In this document: positions 58,942 to 64,000 of the stretch, piece by piece
How positions within the stretch are numbered: position 1 is the stretch's first letter
How the letters are laid out: the number at the start of each line of letters is the position of its first letter
NCBI GenBank assembly: GCA_039028975.1
Contig: JBCCHB010000038.1
Coordinates: forward strand, 44,673-108,672
DNA: 64,000 nt
Source: JAHBNG01 sp039028975
GTDB taxonomy: Bacteria > Chloroflexota > Anaerolineae > Caldilineales > Caldilineaceae
Reading direction: 5' to 3'
Program-made: the position numbers and the translations under genes
Notes under the pieces: model-generated
The model's input: only the letters and a program-made list of their open reading frames with translations
Told to the model about the DNA's origin: nothing
Databases searched by the model: none

Positions 58942-59280
58942 GCTTTTCTCCTAAAATTAACTTTGAATTACAACTCAAATAAGCCATCCGACTGTGGACG
59001 ACATTATTGACATAAATTTATCGGTTTTAGATAAACAACGCTTGGGGATATCAATGCTGCTCCGTCTCCGACGAATTAGACCGTTCGGGGTTTAAGCGGT
59101 TAAGTCCAAAATACCACATGATAGAACTTTGGTCAAACAAAATCAGATTGGCCAACGCAGAGCTGCGAAACCTAATTGAACCAACATTGGCAAAGGCTGG
59201 TTGTATGCTTAGCACAGGATATAACCTCAAATAGCACGTGGCACCTCAGACCCCATAGATGTTCACTTCTGTTTCAGACC
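58942..59280. other. 339-base region without a recognised gene
   Basis: It should contain the promoter of the family-5 binding protein. I find no plausible protein, RNA or strong hairpin in it. Confidence 0.4.
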
Positions 59281-60204
59281 CTATCCGCCTACTTTTGCAC
59301 AATGTCTCCATTCCTGATCCCAATAGGGTGGGCTACCGTAACACTTTACCAAATAGTCGATAAATACCCTGACTTTGGGAGCCAGCAGTCGGGAGCTGGG
59401 ATAGACAGCCCAGATAGAGGTGTCGGAGATTAAAGGGTAATCGTCCAGTATCTGGACCAGTTCCCCTCTCCACAAGTGTTGATAGACATTCCATGTCGAA
59501 TTCAGCGAGATGCCTAATCCAGCGACACAAGCATCCCGAACAGCCTCTCCATTGTCGGTTCGCAAGCATCCACTCGTTTTAATACTCAAACGTCCATCAG
59601 GTGTATCAAAAACCCAATTCTCAAGGCCCATCAAATTGAGGCATTGATAATCATGTAAATCATGGGGTGAAGCCGGCTCCCCAAACTGCTCTAGGAATTC
59701 GGGTGATGCGCAGACAATCCGTTTGTCTGATGCCAACTTACGAGCGACCAGGGTTGAATCCTGTAGTTCTGCATTCCGAATAGCGACATCAAATCCACCT
59801 TCGACCAAATCCACGATTGTATCGCTAAACCGAAAATCCAGTGTAAGGTCAGGGTAGCAAGATAAAAAGCCCTTTAACGCGGGCATTAGATGCATGCGGC
59901 CAAACGAAGCCGGAGCTGTCACCCTCAAAGTCCCTCTAGGTGAAGCGTTACCTGCCCCAACGGAAGCGCGAGCGGCTTCAATGCTGGAAAGAACTTCCTC
60001 TGCGTGCGGAAGAAAGGTTATCCCCTCTTCTGTTAATGAAACTTTGCGCGTGGTGCGATGGACAAGGCGAATCCCAAGCTCCTCTTCCAGCTTGCTAACA
60101 TACGAACTTGCTACCGCAGGCGATAAGCCTAATTCGCGCCCGGCTAGGCTGATGTTATTGGTTGTGGCTAGCCTCACAAAGAGCTTTAGGTGTTCAATGT
60201 TCAT
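59281..60204 (-). CDS. LysR-family transcriptional regulator
   Basis: The 307-residue protein has an N-terminal winged helix (MNIEHLKLFVRLATTNNISL, then SPAVASSYVSKLEEELGIRL, then TEEGITFLPHAEEVLSSIEA) and a periplasmic-binding-like effector domain (RGTLRVTAPASFGRMHLMPA, then GFDVAIRNAELQDSTLVARK). It resembles the CrgA/DsdC-like branch with the sequence LRVTAPASFG. It is divergent from the DUF1330/LLM/SDR operon across a 172-base region with inverted repeats, the classic arrangement for LysR control of a neighbouring redox operon. Confidence 0.94.
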   Translation of the reverse strand: MNIEHLKLFVRLATTNNISLAGRELGLSPAVASSYVSKLEEELGIRLVHRTTRKVSLTEEGITFLPHAEEVLSSIEAARASVGAGNASPRGTLRVTAPASFGRMHLMPALKGFLSCYPDLTLDFRFSDTIVDLVEGGFDVAIRNAELQDSTLVARKLASDKRIVCASPEFLEQFGEPASPHDLHDYQCLNLMGLENWVFDTPDGRLSIKTSGCLRTDNGEAVRDACVAGLGISLNSTWNVYQHLWRGELVQILDDYPLISDTSIWAVYPSSRLLAPKVRVFIDYLVKCYGSPPYWDQEWRHCAKVGG

Positions 60205-60205
60205 G

Positions 60206-60279
60206 GTTGATTATCAACAAAAACTAAAAACTGATTATATTTTTCAACCCATTGTCTTTTCACAATTGATAAATATAAT
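60206..60279 (+). promoter_or_regulatory. Divergent control region: two inverted repeats and a candidate promoter
   Basis: GTTGA-TTA-TCAAC (60206-60218) abuts the LysR start codon, and ATTGT-6-ACAAT (60251-60266) lies further on; both are possible LysR sites. TTGTCT (60252-60257) and TATAAT (60274-60279), 16 bases apart, form a good sigma-70-type promoter pointing to the DUF1330 gene. Confidence 0.55.
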
Positions 60280-60376
60280 ATACTAACGTAAGCCACAAAC
60301 GGAAATCGAGAGATAGACTCGATGACCGGGACACCATCAACTCGATCTAAATGCAAAAACATAGGAGAACATTAAA

Positions 60377-60676
60377 ATGTACTACTCAGTTCTAGCAGTT
60401 ACCCCGACTACGGATGCCTGGATTCCGGACTATATCGGGCCTGCAAATACGCTGGTTGCCAAGCATGGCGGAAAGTACCTCGCCCGCACGGCTACCCACG
60501 AACAGATCGAAGGTGCGGTGCAAGAAGCTGCGTTACGTATTGTCATCGAGTGGCCTTCTAAAGAAGCCGCCCTTGCCTTTATGAACGATCCTGAATATGT
60601 ACCCCATCTCGAAGCTCGGACTGCTGGCTCAACTAGTGACCACTTCCTCATCGAGGCCAAGGACGACCTTGCCTAG
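60377..60676 (+). CDS. DUF1330 family protein (ABM-like small protein)
   Basis: The 99-residue protein fits DUF1330 in length and sequence: YYSVLAVTPTTDAWIPDYIG, KHGGKYLARTATHEQIEGAV and VIEWPSKEAALAFMNDPEYV. The fold is a ferredoxin-like dimer similar to small monooxygenases; most members have no known activity. AGGAGA precedes the ATG. It is the first gene of an operon with a luciferase-like oxidoreductase and a short-chain dehydrogenase, all under probable LysR control, suggesting a role in a stress or xenobiotic-response redox process. Confidence 0.9.
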   Translation: MYYSVLAVTPTTDAWIPDYIGPANTLVAKHGGKYLARTATHEQIEGAVQEAALRIVIEWPSKEAALAFMNDPEYVPHLEARTAGSTSDHFLIEAKDDLA

Positions 60677-60735
60677 AAATTGTAGTGTATCAGAACGTTA
60701 TAAGCATCAGAACTTGCTAGTAAGTGATATTCAAC

Positions 60736-61704
60736 ATGTTCAAACAAGCTGACAACTTGGGCTTCCAACCCATTAATAGCGGATACAATGCCGTATTCAA
60801 ACCGAATCGGTTGAGTCTTGGTTTGGTTGTACCGATTGAGAGCTACACAATGAGTCCGGTACCGACCATGGCTCGTCACGTAGAACGGGTTCAATTGGCA
60901 GAAAAGTTGGGATTCTCCGCGCTCTGGCTGCGGGACGTACCGTTCAACGTGCCGTCGTTTGGGGATGCTGGACAGACCTATGATCCATTCGTCTACCTGG
61001 GGCTTTTGGCGGGTCAGACTAAGCGGATCGCCCTTGGAGTTGCCAGTATCATTCTGCCTCTTCGACATCCGGCTCATGTTGCCAAGGCCGCAGCCAGTGT
61101 CGATGTGCTATCTGGTGGGCGACTTATCTTGGGGATCGCGTCGGGTGACCGGCCAGAGGAGTACCCGGCGCTCAACCTACCTTTCGCTGAGCGCGGTGAT
61201 CGGTTTCGCGATAGCTTTGACTATATCAGGCGTATGGGAGAAGATGCACCTAGCTTCGAGAACGCTTATGGGACTCCATATGGCGGTATGGATATGCTGC
61301 CCAAACCAGTTTCCGGAAAAGTGCCACTGTTGGTCACAGGGGGTAGTCAGCAGGATCCCAACTGGGTAGCGCAGAACAGCGATGGCTGGATGACCTACCC
61401 ACGCAATTCAATAGCGCAGGCTCAACTCATGCGCGATTGGCAAGCGCGAGTCGAAGCAGCGGGGCGACCTCCCCAGCCAGTGATGCAACCGTTGTATATC
61501 GATCTCATCGATGACCATGGCGCCCTACCGCAGCCCATTCACTTGGGTTTTAGGTCGGGCACAAGCAACCTGCTCGCGTATCTAAAATCACTGGAAGAGC
61601 TAGGCGTAAACCATGTAGGGCTGAATCTACGCTTTAACCAGGCAGATATCGAGACAACCATGAAACGGCTGGCTGATGAAATATTGCCAGAATTTACTGT
61701 ATAA
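60736..61704 (+). CDS. LLM-class (luciferase-like) flavin-dependent oxidoreductase
   Basis: The 322-residue TIM-barrel protein has the family pattern SLGLVVPIESY, RVQLAEKLGFSALWLRDVPF, YDPFVYLGLLAGQTKRIALG, the HPAHVAKAAASVDVLSGGRL and LILGIASGDRPEE segments, and PLLVTGGSQQDPNWVAQNSD. Such enzymes use FMN or F420; this subgroup is often annotated as TIGR03571-like oxidoreductase. I chose the ATG at 60736; a GTG at 60724 would add four residues. It is followed after 12 bases by the SDR gene. Substrate unknown. Confidence 0.9.
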   Translation: MFKQADNLGFQPINSGYNAVFKPNRLSLGLVVPIESYTMSPVPTMARHVERVQLAEKLGFSALWLRDVPFNVPSFGDAGQTYDPFVYLGLLAGQTKRIALGVASIILPLRHPAHVAKAAASVDVLSGGRLILGIASGDRPEEYPALNLPFAERGDRFRDSFDYIRRMGEDAPSFENAYGTPYGGMDMLPKPVSGKVPLLVTGGSQQDPNWVAQNSDGWMTYPRNSIAQAQLMRDWQARVEAAGRPPQPVMQPLYIDLIDDHGALPQPIHLGFRSGTSNLLAYLKSLEELGVNHVGLNLRFNQADIETTMKRLADEILPEFTV

Positions 61705-61716
61705 ACGAGAGAAACT

Positions 61717-62535
61717 ATGCCAAAAACAATTCTAATTACAGGCGCGACCGACGGTATCGGGTTAGAGACGGCCAAAACGTTGGTCTCGTTAGGCCACACT
61801 GTTCTGCTACATGGACGTAACCCCGCCAAACTGGAGAGGGTGGAAAAGGCGCTCTCTTCCCTGCCTAACGGAGGAGAGGTAGAAAGCTATGTAGCTGATC
61901 TGTCGGATCTGAGCGCGGTGGCAGCATTAGCGAAGGCTGTTGCCGAACGACACACCGGTCTTGACGTACTGATTAACAATGCAGGCGTCTTTAAGATCTC
62001 TAACCCAACCACACGGGATGGGCTTGATGCACGGTTTGTGGTCAATACAATTGCCCCCTTCCTGCTGATGCAGCGGTTGCTGGCCCTCTTCCCCTCGTCG
62101 GGGCGGATCGTCAACTTGTCATCCGCCGCCCAGGCACCTGTCGATCTACAAGCATTGGCAGGACAGGTTAAGCTCTCCGATGACTTCGCCGCGTACGCAC
62201 AAAGTAAACTGGCATTGACAATGTGGTCACGCGGCATGGCACTTTCCCTACAGGATAATGGCCCGCTCGTTGTAGCAGTGAACCCAGGTTCCATGCTAGG
62301 TACGAAAATGGTGAAAGATGCCTTTGGCGCATCGGGTAAGGATATCAGCATCGGCTCGGACATCTTAACGCGTGCCGCACTCTCTGATGAATTCGCAACG
62401 GCTTCTGGTCAATACTTCGATAACGATACAGGTCAGTTTGCCTCACCTCATCCCGATGCGGTCAGCTCACAAAAGATCGAGGAGATCGTGCGCGCCATTG
62501 AAGCAATCTTGGTTAAAGTGACCCAAACGGGCTAA
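61717..62535 (+). CDS. Short-chain dehydrogenase/reductase (SDR)
   Basis: The 272-residue protein has the classical SDR motifs: cofactor site TGATDGIGLETAKTL, NNAG in VLINNAGVF, the catalytic serine in NLSSAAQ, and YAQSK (YxxxK). The early arginine in HGRNPAKLERV suggests NADP(H). Retinol-dehydrogenase-like SDRs look similar. It ends the LysR-linked operon. GAGAGAAAC precedes the ATG. Substrate unknown. Confidence 0.92.
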   Translation: MPKTILITGATDGIGLETAKTLVSLGHTVLLHGRNPAKLERVEKALSSLPNGGEVESYVADLSDLSAVAALAKAVAERHTGLDVLINNAGVFKISNPTTRDGLDARFVVNTIAPFLLMQRLLALFPSSGRIVNLSSAAQAPVDLQALAGQVKLSDDFAAYAQSKLALTMWSRGMALSLQDNGPLVVAVNPGSMLGTKMVKDAFGASGKDISIGSDILTRAALSDEFATASGQYFDNDTGQFASPHPDAVSSQKIEEIVRAIEAILVKVTQTG

Positions 62536-62690
62536 TTCGATTTCGCCTTCGCTGGTGGGGTACCCGCTGGGTGCAGGACGGCGGCCCGAAAAGGCTGCTG
62601 CAAAATCTAGTACACAGCGGCTCAAATAGACCAATAGTTATCCATCGGTATTTCTACGCCAAATAGTGGTCTCTAACCCTAGGCTTATTT

Positions 62691-62712
62691 AGGCCATCGT
62701 GTACGATGGCCT
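62691..62712. terminator. Perfect hairpin after the SDR operon
   Basis: AGGCCATCGT (62691-62700) and ACGATGGCCT (62703-62712) are exact reverse complements. There is no T-tract, and it lies 156 bases after the SDR stop, so its role as terminator is only possible. Confidence 0.4.
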
Positions 62713-63136
62713 TCGGTCGTACGGGCAAACGGTCATTCGCTTCCCAACTTGGTCTTAATGCGTAACGGTTCTCTTTGCTTTCTCTGACTTGGCGGTTTTT
62801 TCTTGGCTCAGACTCATAGCTCGGGGGTACTGCCGCAATCTTTTTTGCCTATCCACTCCTTTCTTCTCCTTATTTCCACATATTGTAATTTTTTTGACAA
62901 GAGGCTTATCCGCATCCGGGCGATAAATTCCTACATTCTTGGGGCACCACAGGCTTCACATCTTGTCACAGCCAAGATACCAGTGGGTACCCACGCACTC
63001 TCCACGAACTTCATGACATTGACCTATAGACATTCTGTTTCCATTTATGTATATTGCTGTGTGCGTTATTCCGGCATGCTGTAAAAATAGGCAAAATGGC
63101 GGATAGAATTAACATGATAATTCCGTTAAACTAGGT

Positions 63137-63250
63137 TCAGTAGTTCAAGAAAGTTCCAGAAAGCTGTGGAATGAGTATTCTCTAATGCGGCGTTTACAGA
63201 GAGAAACCGGCGCAAAAGAACGCCTCCTCCGCGAAATCGTGAACTACTGA
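63137..63250. repeat. 114-bp segment bounded by 11-bp inverted repeats
   Basis: TCAGTAGTTCA (63137-63147) and TGAACTACTGA (63240-63250) are exact reverse complements, flanked by GGT on both sides. The segment may be a degraded small element; the ends differ from those of the kinase insertion, so the same length is probably chance. Confidence 0.35.
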
Positions 63251-63347
63251 GGTTATAAATTCATTGCTTCGTAAAGACTTAGAAAGATTAGTTATAGCGT
63301 ATCGTGTAAGACACAGTAGGACCTGCTGCGATCAGGTTGCGGATAAA

Positions 63348-63388
63348 GTAGACCACGAATAATGTAGACCACGAATAATGTAGACCAA
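63348..63388. repeat. Tandem 16-bp repeat, 2.5 copies
   Basis: GTAGACCACGAATAAT is repeated at 63348-63363 and 63364-63379 and partly at 63380-63388, without spacers. Confidence 0.8.
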
Positions 63389-63726
63389 ACAGTAGATGTT
63401 GAGGCAGGGACCATATCACACCTCTAGACCACCTCAAACATTGTGTCGAGCCGTTTATGCAGCTCGACGCTACTTCCAAGTACAGCGTGGCGTAAATAAT
63501 TGCATGGTTATCATAGCTCGTCCTTGTAGGCAGGATTGGACGGCTCTCCAACCATCCCGCCCAAAATGGACGGGCTACAATTGCCAAACCGATCTGTGAA
63601 TCTATTTACGCCTCCATGTACTAGTCATCTGAAAACCAATGGGATCTGCATGTCACGCGAAGTCAACGGCCAATCAAGGTGCTCTTTAGCCTTTATCACG
63701 ATCATTTGCGTTAGTGATATTGACTT

Positions 63727-63866
63727 GGGCGCAATCCCAAAAAAACGGTTTCGGCAAAATAGGGCTGAAAATCGCCAATTTAGCACCATTTTCGAGACGA
63801 AATGCGCTCTAAACCGGGTGAAATCATCGCAAAATCAGCCCGACCGTAAAAATGGGATTGCGCCCC
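63727..63866. mobile_element. 140-bp MITE with 9-bp target duplication
   Basis: The ends GGGCGCAATCCCA (63727-63739) and TGGGATTGCGCCC (63853-63865) are exact inverted repeats, with one extra C at the right end. TATTGACTT stands directly outside both ends (63718-63726 and 63867-63875), a 9-bp target-site duplication. The inner sequence has weaker symmetry (ACGGT / ACCGT) and no open frame. A 9-bp duplication and GG-starting ends fit several DDE transposase families; the mobilising element is not in the window. Confidence 0.88.
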
Positions 63867-64000
63867 TATTGACTTAGAAGCCATCTACGTGCGAACGCAA
63901 ACCATCAAAACAAATACTATATGCTAACAACCCTAAACTGACCAGCGTTGCTCATATACACAACAACCATTCATCAGAGATTGCTACACAAAGAGAGCAC

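Larger units (their letters stand above)
62536..63726. other. Long gene-free, repeat-bearing region
   Basis: I see no credible gene in this 1.2 kb. It contains a hairpin at 62691-62712, an inverted repeat at 63137-63250, tandem 16-base repeats at 63348-63388, a GTCGAGC/GCTCGAC hairpin at 63445-63468, and further palindromic words near 63514-63585 (TTGTAG...CTACAA). A 22-codon frame near 63185-63250 (MRRLQRETGAKERLLREIVN) may be the end of a lost gene. Overall it looks like a graveyard of small elements. Confidence 0.5.

Noticed and set aside
62803..63084. A 93-codon frame in the right-hand gene-free region
   Set aside because: The composition is unlike the real proteins of the window (rich in H, S, C, Y), no ribosome-binding site is seen and no family is recognisable.
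63137..63250. Second copy of the 114-bp element found in the kinase gene
   Set aside because: The length is the same but neither the ends nor the interior match; kept only as a weak inverted repeat.
63348..63388. Possible CRISPR-like repeats
   Set aside because: The 16-base units are directly adjacent without spacers and only 2.5 copies exist; no cas genes are present.

Overview
The window looks like an accessory, carbon-scavenging region of a free-living or host-associated bacterium. The combination of many sugar-binding lipoproteins, CUT1-type permeases without their own ATPase, formylglycine sulfatases, a MalT/LuxR-like regulator remnant and a XisH/XisI remnant is most like Chloroflexota (Caldilineales/Anaerolineae). 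That is an inference from gene content; no rRNA or marker gene is present. I saw no tRNA, rRNA, CRISPR array or transposase gene.

Layout. 1-11 kb (+): acetyltransferase end, NUDIX hydrolase, UlaD-like decarboxylase, PfkB kinase, choline-sulfatase-like enzyme, beta-hydroxyacid dehydrogenase, a truncated second sulfatase, then an ABC sugar transporter whose two permease genes are separated by an orphan antitoxin, an SMP-30-like gene and a PPOX flavoprotein gene. 11-21.4 kb (-): a cluster resembling the L-ascorbate (ula) pathway, with UlaG lactonase, UlaD-like decarboxylase, UlaE 3-epimerase, UlaF/AraD 4-epimerase, PfkB kinase and HAD phosphatase. It is fed by an ABC transporter whose binding protein is a tandem double-domain fusion, instead of by the usual PTS. 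A SorC-family regulator (21.7 kb) is divergent. 23-29 kb (+): a ribose/fructose-type ABC transporter with a LuxP-like binding protein, followed by a structured leader with a terminator hairpin and YhcH, Gfo/Idh and IclR genes. 29-33 kb: small membrane protein, GntR regulator, APH-type kinase. 32.5-39.1 kb (-): a complete operon of binding protein, phytanoyl-CoA-type dioxygenase, two permeases, sulfatase and five-bladed propeller glycosidase. 39.4-46 kb: aldo/keto reductase, enolase-superfamily enzyme, two medium-chain dehydrogenases and several gene remnants. 46-49 kb (-): a TRAP transporter. 49.4-56 kb: an orphan binding protein and, on the other strand, a decayed binding-protein/hybrid-histidine-kinase pair. 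56-62.5 kb: DinB protein, family-5 binding protein, LysR regulator and a DUF1330/LLM/SDR operon. 62.5-64 kb: gene-free, repeat-rich DNA.

Two themes stand out. First, sugar-acid and sulfated-sugar uptake and catabolism, with ula-like enzymes whose active-site signatures depart from the textbook form. Second, active genome decay: at least eight genes are reduced to fragments, commonly with one or both ends kept and the middle lost, and three kinds of short transposase-less inverted-repeat element are present. One of these sits inside the histidine kinase gene with a clean CTAG target duplication; removing it restores the reading frame exactly.
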